Assembly (NCBI GenBank): GCA_030765065.1
Contig: CM060990.1
Coordinates: 456,590,321-456,654,320, forward strand
Source: Deroplatys truncata
Lineage: Eukaryota > Arthropoda > Insecta > Mantodea > Mantidae
Length of the DNA stretch: 64,000 nt
Reading direction: 5' to 3'
Within the stretch, counting starts at the first letter, position 1; the number at the start of each line of letters is the position of its first letter. Made by a program: the position numbers and the translations under genes. The notes under the pieces are model-generated. The model was not told the DNA's origin. It did no database searches and was given only the letters and a program-made list of their open reading frames with translations. This document shows, piece by piece, positions 34,845 to 45,464 of this stretch.

Positions 34845-35680
34845 AAATGTAAAGAGTGATTATAGTATGAATATGCATTATTATGTGGCATTAATTTGAG
34901 ATATTTGTTTATTGTAATTATTGTTGAGAAGTAAGTTTTTAATGCCTTACTGAAACTGACAATAATAGCGTGCAATAATGCAGCGAGGGGGTGAGCTGTT
35001 TATCATTATTGGAAACGAGGAAGTTACGTAATGTTGGCGCGTTTTTCTTTTCGAATTTGCTGGAACATTTCCCTAGAGCATATGTATTCATAATTTTCAT
35101 TGGATATAAAAATAGACGCTAATGTTGGCGCGTTTTATTAGCCAATTGCAGCTCAGTTGTAATCTTTAGGCATATCTGGGGTAGGAGTATAAAAGGTAGG
35201 TTAGAGGTAAAGACCCTGTCAGTTCATCAAATTTCTTTGTACACTACACGTCGCATTCCCGTCAGTTCGTCGAAAATATTTGTATGATACACGTCGCCTT
35301 CAGTCCAGCAGAAATATTACACGTCGGCTATCGATTCACAAGTTACGCGTAGCAGAATTATGAAAACTCTAAAGTGTTGTAAAGTTAATTATACAAAAAG
35401 TTGAAGTACGCGAATTAAGCGTGATCAGTAATGAAGTTATTATAACAGTTTCAGTTTGGCGAGTGTCAAGATCAATGTGTAAATGTGATAGTAAATGTGT
35501 TCGACAATAAAAGTGTAAAACAAATTCCTTCATCAGTGTTATCTTTGGATAAAAGATTCCTTTCCGTTTACACAACCTGTATAAAGAGAAGTGCTTGACC
35601 GAAAAGATCATAGCTAGCCGGAGGACAGTAAACCAAAATTAAATAAAAATAACAGTAGCATTCTTTCAAACAAACATTAA
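34845..35680 (+). mobile_element. Solo-LTR-like block with promoter and polyadenylation signals
   Basis: This block has LTR retrotransposon architecture. A TATA box, TATAAAAGG, is at 35188-35196. A putative start region has about 50-bp repeats containing CACGTCGC (35250-35330), followed by AATAAA (35506-35511) and T-rich DNA. It is then followed by PBS-like motifs (next entry). An internal direct repeat of TAATGTTGGCGCGTTTT occurs near 35030 and 35120. No gag or pol follows, and no second LTR is in the window. The exact ends are unknown, so the extent is approximate. An alternative is an unrelated promoter-bearing repeat. Confidence 0.45.
35188..35196 (+). promoter_or_regulatory. TATA box of the LTR-like block
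   Basis: TATAAAAGG lies about 30 bp upstream of GACCCTGTCAGTTC, a plausible initiator region. Weak on its own but consistent with the downstream AATAAA. Confidence 0.4.
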
Positions 35681-35950
35681 TACTACCGCAAATTGCTAAC
35701 ACCAGATGGAGCTACAAACCTAACAAAGAATTACGTCACAAAATGGCATCACCACGTGAAGTAAACACACATACACAAACATTATAAATAATACCGTCGC
35801 AAATTGACTCCCAACGTGGGGCTACAATAAATAAATAAATATAAAATAACACTAAATCACTCGCAAATTGGCACCACAATGTGGGGCTACAATAATGTTA
35901 AATAAACAAACATTAAAACACCCGCAACCTCCTGGTAACATCAAGCCTGC
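35680..35950 (+). repeat. Four diverged PBS-like repeats
   Basis: CGCAAATTG … GGGGCTAC units occur at about 35688, 35794 and 35860, with a weaker one at about 35921. The clearest has CCCAACGTGGGGCTACAATA, which resembles the primer-binding region of insect LTR elements. AT-rich AAATAAATAAA stretches separate the units. Confidence 0.5.
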
Positions 35951-36014
35951 CGCAGATTAAAAATGCTTGGTCTTTTGCGATATTGCTGCGAAGTTATTTC
36001 TGTATGGAGCGATA

Positions 36015-36018
36015 TTAA
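36015..36018. repeat. TTAA target duplication, left
   Basis: TTAA precedes AGGGGAACGAAACACAAAAA. The partner TTAA is at 40460-40463. Confidence 0.75.
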
Positions 36019-36334
36019 AGGGGAACGAAACACAAAAATCATGTTTCTTCCTAAATGAAGGATATGACCTATAAAATCAGTGCTAAGATTGTTTTCTTAC
36101 TCCGCCACGCCGTTACCGTTGCGCAAGCGAAATAATAGCCACCTAATACATCATCAGAGTGCGCTGGAAGCAATTGGGAGATCACAAGTCAGTCATTGCT
36201 GCACGTGCAGTTTTCAAAAATTGTTCTTGTTGGTATTTAAGCTCAAGAATAGTGTACTTGTGGCGGTGTTTTGGTGTTGGTGCTACTGAGCCAGCTTAGT
36301 ATTATACAAACAACGAAATATTGTTTAAAATAAA

Positions 36335-37440
36335 ATGCCTCAATGTTATGCATATAGCTTAATGTGAGAAGGGAAACACACACGTTTCCAAACAGAGACA
36401 AATCTCCCAAAATATATAGGAGATGGGATGAAATTTGCAAAAGAAATTTTTTTGCCTGGTCCCTGTGCTCGTTTATGTTCCTTCCAATTTAAGGACACAG
36501 ATTATGAACAGACACAGTTATTAAAAACGCCGCGTATGTCGGATGAACATTTCAGAGGGCCTTTATTAAAACCTGGAACTATTCCTACCATAGGAAAAAG
36601 AGGACAATTTCCAGATATCAGGCTCTGTAAGACAATTGATCCTTCACCATCTTTATCCAAGAGCAAAGACAAAGAACAGAACGATATGAGGCTAGAAATC
36701 GTAAAAGTATGGTTTCTGAGCTATGCGATAGTGTTACTTGCAACATCCACTGACAACGAAGGCGATGGTGATAAAGGTAGCGAAAGAGAATTCAGAATAG
36801 AAGGCGATGAAAAAACCAATAATTCAGAAGTACAAATGTGAACTGGGTACTGAAATTATAAGGAAAAATATATTATTGGAACCTGAAAATATCTACAAGC
36901 AATGATGAGGAAGATCAGGATAAGCTGAATGAAAGTTTCTAGGAACCTGATACTTCAGATTCTGATACAAGTGATAACAAGGAAGAAGAAGAAGAGACTT
37001 TCACCATACATGGGAATGAAGCTACAGGGAATATTTCATTGTTGCTTGGACATCTCTAATTTTATTTTTCAAGGTGTGTGTTTTATGTAAAAATGAGATC
37101 AAAACAATTCCTCATTACATTAAAGGGACACTGCTGTGTGTTATAACGTAACATATTCACTTGGAACTCACAAGATTCATCAGGAAAGAAACCGGAAGGA
37201 AATGCTTTAATAGCAAGTTCTTTATTATTATCTGGCATATTGTTTCAGCAATTTAAGTTCTGCAAATCACTAGGTTTGGCAACGTTTTCAAGGCGTACAT
37301 TCGATAAAACCATTCGAAACATGGCAGCACCAGTTGAGAGCATTTTGGGTTCAAGAAACAACAAAAAATTTGAATTCATTAAAAGGTTGTGGTATACCTA
37401 TATGGTTGGCAGGGGATGGGCAGTATGACTCCCCATGACT
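36335..37440 (+). pseudogene. THAP-domain transposase, N-terminal part, broken
   Basis: It starts at MPQCYAYSL (36335), typical of THAP starts. The THAP region continues in shifting frames with LPKYIGDGM-like text, LCSFQFKDTDYEQTQLLK and LLKPGTIPTI, the last being the usual THAP C-terminal P-x-[IL] end. A low-complexity acidic stretch follows (about 36950-37010, SDTSDNKEEEEE). Further on come ALIASSLLLSGILFQQFK and a diverged LAGDGQYDSP (about 37400-37435), probably the first catalytic Asp block. Stops and frameshifts are frequent. One open stretch of 137 codons (36428-36841) is part of this relic and not a separate gene. Confidence 0.7.
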
Positions 37441-38589
37441 TTGTAGCGTTTTGCCGCTACTTTTGTTGTGTTACTCTTATCTCTGCGTCGTTGTAGGGTG
37501 AAGTCTTCAGGACTCGAGATCGCCGATATCAGTCAGGAAGCACTTATGGACGTCGCATCTCAGGTTCAACTATCGGCGAGTCGGTCTGAAATCCCCTACT
37601 GTTATTGTCAAGGTAGGATTGCGGGAGGGTGACACTAGGATGTTACTCTTGAAGAAAACGTTTTCACTTCCTCACTAAAACGCGTATTCCTGCCAGAAAA
37701 CCTGCAAGATTCTTGTTCTTTTTCTACCCCGTACGGTTCTTATATAAGAATATTTTCACCCTTTGGTCCACTAACGTTTTGCTCCGGCTAATTATTTATT
37801 TATTTAAGGCGCTCTAACACCGTTATTTTGATTCCCGCGAATTTGAATTCATTAAGTTATTTATTATCTTGTATAAAATAATTTCAACGACAATCTAACA
37901 CGCTATATAATTATTGCACACGCATTACTTTATGGTTGCACTGTGGTGCGGCACTTCGTAGATTTTGGAACTTTTATTCTTTTCTTCTTTTTTTTAACTC
38001 AACGTGATGCGTGTTTCCTTACCAGAGAATGCTGGCAGACTGTCCTAAAACCATGCTCGCATTTACATATCTCAACAACTGCTCTCCTCACTGCGTATTC
38101 CTATGTTTCTATTGGTTCTCGCACTTATTCTCTACGTTTATTGGTTGCCTGGTTGAAAATTCAAAGCTTAACTGTAGGAAATGTCCGTTGCCTCATAGCG
38201 TCTGTTTGCTTGAAAGCTTGTCTCGCACCCACGAAATACAAAAGAAGGTTTAGATTTTTATGGCCCCACGCTCGGAAAACATAATGGACAGTCTAATACT
38301 AAGCTACTCTTATTCTTGCCTAAATCTTGCAGTTTTTCTCATGCAATTACGCCTTTATTTATTTTACAACATTATGGAAACTTAAAACACATTTACAGCT
38401 TATGAAGGGCTTTCGATTGATACAATTTTTAATCCTATGGCTTTAAAATTATGGAAATTTATTAAATTGAATGTTAATTAATTATTAATAATTCCTAGAG
38501 TTCCTTTTTATGTGTTCTTAATCGGCGGAAATGTCGCTATAATTCTCAGCCAAATGTTTAGTCTATTCTGTCATAGGTTTAAATTTCCG
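37441..38589. other. Insertion inside the THAP transposase, unidentified
   Basis: Interrupts the reading of the transposase right after its DSP motif. Composition shifts to C/T-rich patches (CTTTTTCTACCCC near 37717, TTTTCTTCTTTTTTTTAAC near 37980). Frames at 37943-38284 are cysteine- and leucine-rich but have no motif I know. No clear terminal repeats or target duplication are visible. Confidence 0.4.
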
Positions 38590-39290
38590 TAAAATTATTG
38601 ATTTTGAACTTGTTCAAAGAAGGCGATTTGGAACAAGCTGCTTGTGACAACATAATAACTAGGCTTGCAAAACAGGAAATGTGTAGAGTTGAAGTTTTTC
38701 TCTCCGACAGACACAAAGGTATAAGATGCCTGTTAAAAACTCAGTATCCGGAAGTTGAACATGAATTTGATGCATGACATTTGCCTAAAAGTCTAATGAA
38801 AAAAACTAAAATGGTATAAAAAGAATACACAGAGCTGATGGTATGGAAAGCCAGTATAAATAACCATTTAGGGTGTGCTGCGCAAAACTGTAATCAGAAC
38901 GGTAACATATTAATTGAAAAATTCACATCAATTCTTCATCATAAGAAATGAGCATAAATGGCTATAAAACGGTGATGGAAATAGTGTGAACATGATGAAT
39001 TGTTGGAAGAAGATCAAAGAAATAAATTATGGATTAAGGGCGAATCAAACGCCTATCATGCTCTGAAGAAAATTGTTTGGCTCAGTAAAAGATTTGGCTC
39101 ATATTCGACATTATATACATACTGACAGTTTAGAAAGTTATCACAGTCTTCGTCTCAGATATGCTCCGATAAGAATACATTTTTCACGTAATGGCCTTTA
39201 ACTTAGTTCCATGATAGTAGCGCTAGATCACAATTTCAATGTAAATAAAGAAAGACTGGTGTCAAAACTCAGTACTCCAAAGCATCTGGG
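38590..39290 (+). pseudogene. THAP-element transposase, C-terminal part, broken
   Basis: Diverged catalytic-core text in several plus-strand frames: VEVFLSDRHKGIRCLLKTQ (with the second Asp), then EHEFDA, LKKIVWLSKRFG, and a final YHSLRLRYAPIR-like stretch. It is in family order after the 36335-37440 relic. Multiple stops are present. Confidence 0.65.
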
Positions 39291-39540
39291 CCTTGGATCA
39301 TGAAAAATAAACATGAGAAATCTAACGAAGCATGGGAACTGCTGATAATGCATAAAACAAAACAAAAAAATCTCTACACGCACATTGTGAGAGTCCATTA
39401 CTGGACGCAGCAATTGATCTACCACTACCGAAGAATATAGCTCCCACACTTCGACCTCCATTGCAGTTACTACGATTGAAGCACTTCTCACGTTTTTACT
39501 CAACATAAGAAGGTTGGTCACAGACACGTTATACACTTTA

Positions 39541-39606
<66 letters not shown>
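39541..39606. repeat. AAT microsatellite
   Basis: About 22 perfect AAT units. Confidence 0.95.
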
Positions 39607-39607
<1 letters not shown>

Positions 39608-40459
39608 TTTGAATTTAAAGCTTACTATTTTAATTTGTGTGTTTATTAGTGAAGTTTCAAGCCTACATAATACTTCTGGAAAAACACTTTTAATACTAAG
39701 CACTACATATGATGGTATGACAACTCTTCTTTGTCCAATAGCCGTCCATGAATTAATCCACGCTGTAAGTTTGTAGCAGGGTCATATAAGCAGGATTGTT
39801 GGCGGTGATTACTTTCTTTTTAGCTCAACTTTCTGTTTCTAACACTAACTTATGCCTCAACATATTCAAAACATCACGATCCATAACTAATTTGTGAAGA
39901 GTGTTTTGTGATACAAAATCACTCTTCACAAAGTTTATGTTTTCATAGTCCGAGCAACACACACTTACCTCATCATTATTCGTAGGTGTACATTCCTTAG
40001 ACTTACATCAATGGATGGAACCAGCACGGTTTTCGGTGTTCACTCTGTCTCGGAATCGCTGACAGAATGGTGTAAATCTTCAAAACAGCTCTTTTTGGTT
40101 CAATTGATAAAGTCGGCTACCACGTTCACTCATTTTCAAAGCAGATTGTTGGACTACTGTTTATCATAGTGATGGGTATTAACTGGATTACGAAAAGTGA
40201 TTGACTAGCTTTAGCCTGACCTTTGTTATTCAGAGAAGTTATGAACTTCTAGTGGAATTAGCACGTAAACTTGTTAGTCATTTAAAGCACCTAGGCTGCG
40301 TACGTCTTGTCTGGGTGTATTGTGGCTCTTAGGACGTCTTGCGTCAGCGTAACCCGATAACCATTTCCCTTGGGATGAATTGCGTGCATTGTTATTTAAT
40401 CCTGACGACAAATAAACTAACGTGGTAAATGAAATATTTATTTTTGTGTTTGTTCCCCT

Positions 40460-40463
40460 TTAA
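40460..40463. repeat. TTAA target duplication, right
   Basis: Follows the right end GTTCCCCT of the THAP element. Confidence 0.75.
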
Positions 40464-41519
40464 CTTTGCTATTGGTTCTTTCATGTATATCCAGAAACGT
40501 GTTTAATGCTTAATGAACCAAAACCGAAATCACTTAATAAGTTTGAATGAAGCAATAAAAATATATAGTTTAACTTAAACTTTTATTTATTTTGCACTTA
40601 ATGTAAAAACCAAATATATACGGTACTTTATAATTATCAGACATAAAAATCTCAGGATTATCGAAATATTCAATGAAAAAACTGAGAAAAGCGGTATTAA
40701 TATTTAACAATTTAAGAAAATGGCATAAAACAACTTTAGTTAAATGTTTAATAAAGGGGACTACTAGGAGAATACCTTATTTTTTTACTTAAACGTTCAA
40801 CAAAAGGAAATAAAACCGACATACAATGTAGGCAATAATCTTTATACCGAAGTTACGAACACGTTTTACCGAGCGGGCAGGTATACCACAGCCGAGGTGT
40901 GTTATTTAGCCGCTGTTGCGACATCGCAACTTCCACGTAAATTACAAATGATAGAAAGCAAAAATGCTAAGTCAGACGCTTAAAAAAACAATACGAAAAT
41001 GACAAATGGTGTAGATTAGTTGCAGTTTCTACGGTATGTTTCAATAAGGCTTGAATTAAGCGTTAATGGAGTTAAAACGCGATGAATAGTATGGTAAATA
41101 TATGTTTTTGTGCTGAAATAAAACATCTGATGTGTTACACTCACATGACTTTCTCTACTCTTGTACAAACTATTTTTACAAAATCTTATTCTCCATCTAC
41201 TTCATATTAATCGAGATAAACATTTGCAGAAACGATCTTTTGACATGCAAAGAGAATTACATTTTACACATATCGACCAGTTCTAAAAATATTTGACTAT
41301 CGCTTAAGGCGTACTATGTTTCCCTTGTTTTGTATTTGCAACGGCAATATAAAAATACAGTAGCCTTCAAGCATAGACATATCTCTTAATAGATGGTTGC
41401 TATGCGCAGCTCCATTCTCTTTGCCACAGATTAATACTCTTTGCATATCCAAGACAAAAAAAATGAATAACGAATTCCAATTTGAGAAAATAAGCATTGA
41501 AAAATTTAAGGGAATAGCA
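40464..41519. other. No recognised gene
   Basis: AT-rich. A small GC-rich patch near 40865-40945 (CGAGCGGGCAGG, GTTGCGACATCGCAAC) contains a short perfect inverted repeat. The minus-strand frame at 41297-41524 has no motif. Confidence 0.5.
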
Positions 41520-42095
41520 AGCAATGTCTCGAAAATGGTTCACTCAACAAAAAAAAAATTTATATGACATAAATTGTGTATTTTAATGCGATTCACAGTT
41601 TTTGTGTAGTAAAATTTTGTCTATCGCTTATGGTTTACCAGTTATGCAAAAAGTCGTTCAGAATGAAGAATACTTTTGGAGAAATTCCCAGAAAATTCAA
41701 GATATACATTTTATTTGTCATGAAAATATCTTAAACACGTGATATTTTAATCAAAATCGTTAGAGCCATTTTTGAGAAAATTAAAATTTTCGAAAAATGT
41801 TCCATGTAAAGGGTGATCTGGGGTTGGGGGATTTTCTTGAAAACCTTTGTATCGAATGTCTGGAAAATATTGAACCTAAATACCAAGTTTGGTGTTTATC
41901 TGACTGTTCGTTTTTGAGTTATGCTGTTCACAGACACACAGACAGACACACACACGGATATGTTTCCAAAAATGCTTTTTTTGGATTCAGGGGGTCTCAA
42001 AACATATATTTCCGGTGAAATCTCGGTATGGAATTTTTGGGTGGAATACAATACTTCCCCTACTTACTATTCGTAGTAGAGAAAGTAATAAAATG
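41520..42095 (+). repeat. Dispersed repeat, inverted copy at about 51640-52255
   Basis: Characteristic text GGATTCAGGGGGTCTCAAAA, TATATTTCCGGTGAAATC and a CAGACACACAGACAGACAC run. The other copy has GTACCCTGAATCC and TTTCACCGAAAATATACG in reverse complement. Unclassified interspersed element; no protein is recognised. Confidence 0.65.
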
Positions 42096-43572
42096 TGCGG
42101 ACTAAAATTCTATTAACCTTTCATTCGTCTTGGAACATAGAAAAGCCTCTTAAAAATATGACATCTAGACATATAAATACTCCTAATGGATAATCAATAA
42201 ATAATTTATTATTTATTATTAGAATAAGCGTGAATAGATGTTAATGTATTTTTATTCTTAAAATATGGAAACTGCAGTACTACATCTGTACGTGACAAGA
42301 GACACTGCTAAGATCCTAGCTCCCTGGTTGACAATGAATAGCGTAATAACGCTTTTGTGTGCAACTTTTGGTCTCTCCGTACCCATAAAGTACATAAGCA
42401 TGCAGTTCTTATTTTACTAGCCACAATTCTTAACATTTTAAAAATGAAAGTATTTCCGAGCCACTTAGCAACTACATCTCAGTACTATAGAACCTAAGAT
42501 GTTGCGTGTTTGCATGACTGCGGACCATAGCAACAGCAAGTTGAATCCGCGGATCCATAACTTGTGAACGTACACCAAAACAAGTATGAAGTAAACGAAA
42601 CAAAAACAGTTTGGGCTCCTCAGCGTGGCCCAGATGGATATGGTTTACGATCCGAGGTGAGCAATGTGGAAGGGAGGGGATGCATGAATATTTTGGCCTG
42701 GGAGGGAGTGGAAGGATTTATTTGCGAGAGCAGTATTGCAAAACCGAACCTGAGTGATTGTTCTGTTCTGGTTGTAGCCACAGCAATCTCCGCAGGGGAA
42801 CCAGTAAATCTGACCCATTTCTGCCTGTGCGTCATGCGGTGTGGCAGCGATATGAATTGCAAGAAACGGTTCACTTTTTCATGCATTTTCAAAGTTGTAA
42901 TGTAATGCTTTTAATAAAGCTAGCGCAATACACGTACAACACCACGCTCTTCGAAAATCTTCACAAGCTAATTTCATTTCAAATGCACGGTTTACTACAT
43001 ACGCTGTCACTGCTCTGAAACCCATTTAGATGAAATTTAATGAGATTCAGAGAAACAAAATAGAAGTGTACTCCAAAACTGACAAAAACAGTCAACTTTC
43101 TAAATGTGTTCTTTTTTCTTGGCTTTAAATTTCTTCTTAATGTATTAGAAACATTATACATATCATTTCATAAAATGTGTGTTTTGCCCAGCTGAAATCT
43201 GCTAAGGTAGCCATTTTAACACAGTTTATTAATATCTTATATATTAGTTCAGCTTCAGAGTTCTTTTCTCAGGTATGACTTTATTTACATTCTATATCAA
43301 AGTTCCAGCTCCAAATAATATTAAGTTACAAAACTGATATTTTTCTCTATGCTTTTCAAATTGTGGGGATTATTTCCTGCTAAAATGTAACTCAGTTAAG
43401 TTGAAAACTAAGTTGAGGAAATTTAATTAGGGGAAAACTGAAAAATCATAACTTGTTGAGCATTTATTTTTTGTATTTTTTGGTTTACTGAAGCGTAAAA
43501 TAGTACACATTCATAGTAACTTTATAACTAATGTGCAGTACAAATTAAATCAGTATACATTAATTTTGTTTC
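42096..43572. other. No recognised gene
   Basis: Overlapping frames at 42564-43018 (113 codons plus, 90 codons minus) lie in locally GC-richer DNA but show no family. AT-rich elsewhere. Confidence 0.45.
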
Positions 43573-43639
43573 ACGGCCGCCGCAGCACGGACTCCCGCCG
43601 AAACATTTAAAGTATCCCCCGCAACCACCTCACGTGTCC

Positions 43640-44290
43640 TTCTCTATCCCACATGTCTGACTTCTAGGGAAATTTTTATTTACACTCAAGAGTTCAATAT
43701 CTAAAACTGAGTGAATTTCTTGCCTAACGTTTTCTTTTAGTTCTTCCAATGTATGGGAGGAGGAGGTTGCATACACTTCATTTTTAAAGTTCCTTCATAA
43801 ATGAAAATCGCATGCAGTTAGATCAGCGGGTCGTGAGGGCCATAATCCTTTACTAAGTACCCCATCTTCAGAAATTTCCTGAATTAAACTTAATGACTCA
43901 TCAGCTGTATGCACGGTAGCGAAAGTCTTGTTGGAAATATCCAGATTGACACTTAACGTAGGTCAGGTGTTCAAAAAACAGTATAAGCCATTCTTGTATT
44001 ATCCCTCTTTGTTTTTATTTGTTCAGAAAATATAGGTTCTATTATTATGTATGCATTTACTGCACCCACACACCAATTTTTGCGTCATGCAAGGGAATCT
44101 CGTGTATGAAATCGGGCTTCTCTGTGCTTCAGTATCTTTGTGACGGAATATAACCATACAAATAGAACCATGCATGTAACAGAAGAATATTAAGCGTGTG
44201 TCCTTTACTCTATCATTGTCATTTCGAAAAAATCCAATTACCCGACTCCAATGATTAAGTGAAAGGTAAAGTGTGTGCAACAAACCCCCA
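43640..44290 (-). pseudogene. Tc1/mariner-like transposase, C-terminal half
   Basis: Minus-strand pieces: YGGLLHTLYLSLNHWSRVIG-like (about 44290), ATVHTADESLSLIQEI (the second catalytic region, AHTA-like), GLWPSRPADLTACDFHL (third catalytic block, family form WPPRSPDLTPCDF) and HTLEELKENVRQEIHSV near 43760. The region between is frame-shifted, and stops are present. Confidence 0.65.
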
Positions 44291-44390
44291 TACATTGGAA
44301 GAGCTGATAGAAAATATCATGCGAGAAGTTCACTCAATTTCAGATATTGAACTCTCGAGTGTAAATGAAAATTTCCTGAGATGACACCAG
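44285..44390 (+). pseudogene. Second transposase C-terminal fragment, opposite strand
   Basis: PHTLEELIENIMREVHSISD followed by IELSSVNENFLR, clearly related to the minus-strand piece at 43660-43770 (HTLEELKENVRQEIHSVLDI). The two are therefore diverged inverted copies. Confidence 0.65.
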
Positions 44391-44577
44391 AGGTGTGTGG
44401 ATAGTGAAGGATGGCATTTCCCACCTCTTATTTTAACGGATGTGCTCATCAGCATTGCAATTTTAATTGTAAATATGAGAATGTAAGGCGGTTGCGCGGA
44501 TATTACATCTCTTTCGGCGGGAGTCCGACCTGTAGCGGCCGGTGCGGGAGTCTCCTTGCGATGGCCGCAGTGTGAAA

Positions 44578-45464
44578 GAAAAGCACTGTATATAAAATTA
44601 AAGGAGTTGAAACATTTGAAGGAAAATTAGTAACCCTTGGAGTTACAGAAATTAAATTCAAGCCGGATAAAACACGTTTGAATATTCAAATAGGACCACA
44701 GAACTACACTTGTAGCTAAAGCAGTTCAGAAAATGGTAGAGTTAGGTATCTTCTTAATAATGAAGTAAACAGTACGTTTACATAGCAGGACATAAAGATG
44801 TTAAGATGGCATAAATTCTTTCCTACAGTTTAAAGCTTTAATTCTGGAGGTTCTAATGGAATTTGAAATTATTCTGATAAATATTTCGTTGATCCAAAAT
44901 CTCTCTTTCTCTCTCTCATTACCTATGTATTATGCTTTCTGTGTGAATAACAGTATACAGATAATCCAATCCTTAAAAATATGAATAAATGTTGGTACAG
45001 GGATATAAAAATATGCCAGTTATATTGAAGCATTTCGGAGAATCGAGCCGTCAAAAATATAATCATGGCACCATTATAATTCTAGAATAACAACCCTCCA
45101 ACATTGCACTAACACGATTATTCCAATATTATTATAGCTGGTTCTGAAAGTAACGCTCTGATCGTAGAGATACGTTACCATATTTCATCTGTTACAAGGT
45201 GGGTATGATGCGAGATCTTGGAACCATCTCTGTATCGAAAGCTCCAACAGTAGTCTTCCTGCCAATCAGATTTAATTACGACTCTTCGAATACAACGCAC
45301 AAGACAACTAACTACCCAGATGTCATTTTGGAACATTTGTTAGTGTCATGTAAACAAATACATGACCGTTACTACTTATAAAATTGACGGGAATTCCTTT
45401 GATGTGAGTTAAGCGAGCAGTAATCATAAGTATATGGATGTATTGTGTTGACAATACATATATA
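44578..45464. other. No recognised gene
   Basis: AT-rich, with a short (TC)n run near 44902-44918. The 60-codon frame at 45199-45381 has no motif. Confidence 0.5.

Larger units (their letters stand above)
36019..40459 (+). mobile_element. THAP-transposase element in TTAA (Kolobok type), 4.44 kb
   Basis: Inverted ends are AGGGGAACGAAACACAAAAA (left) and, read inward from the right, AGGGGAACAAACACAAAAAT. Both are flanked by TTAA. Inside, on the plus strand, are two separated transposase relics (36335-37440 and 38590-39290). THAP domain plus TTAA duplication matches published Kolobok features. Between the relics, 37440-38590 has no similarity to the gene and looks like a later insertion. 39541-39606 is an (AAT)n run. 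39700-40459 is noncoding. Confidence 0.75.
43573..44577. mobile_element. Foldback Tc1/mariner-like relic with duplicated transposase 3' ends
   Basis: The element starts TTTCACGGCCGCCGCAGCAC and ends GATGGCCGCAGTGTGAAA. ACTCCCGCCGAAA occurs at both ends in inverted orientation (about 43592 and 44511). The minus strand of 43640-44280 holds the transposase C-terminal half. A second, shorter C-terminal piece lies on the plus strand at 44285-44390. Two 3' ends facing outward indicate a foldback rearrangement. Confidence 0.6.

Noticed and set aside
42564-42905. 113-codon plus-strand ORF
   Set aside because: No recognised motif; an equally long minus-strand frame overlaps it.
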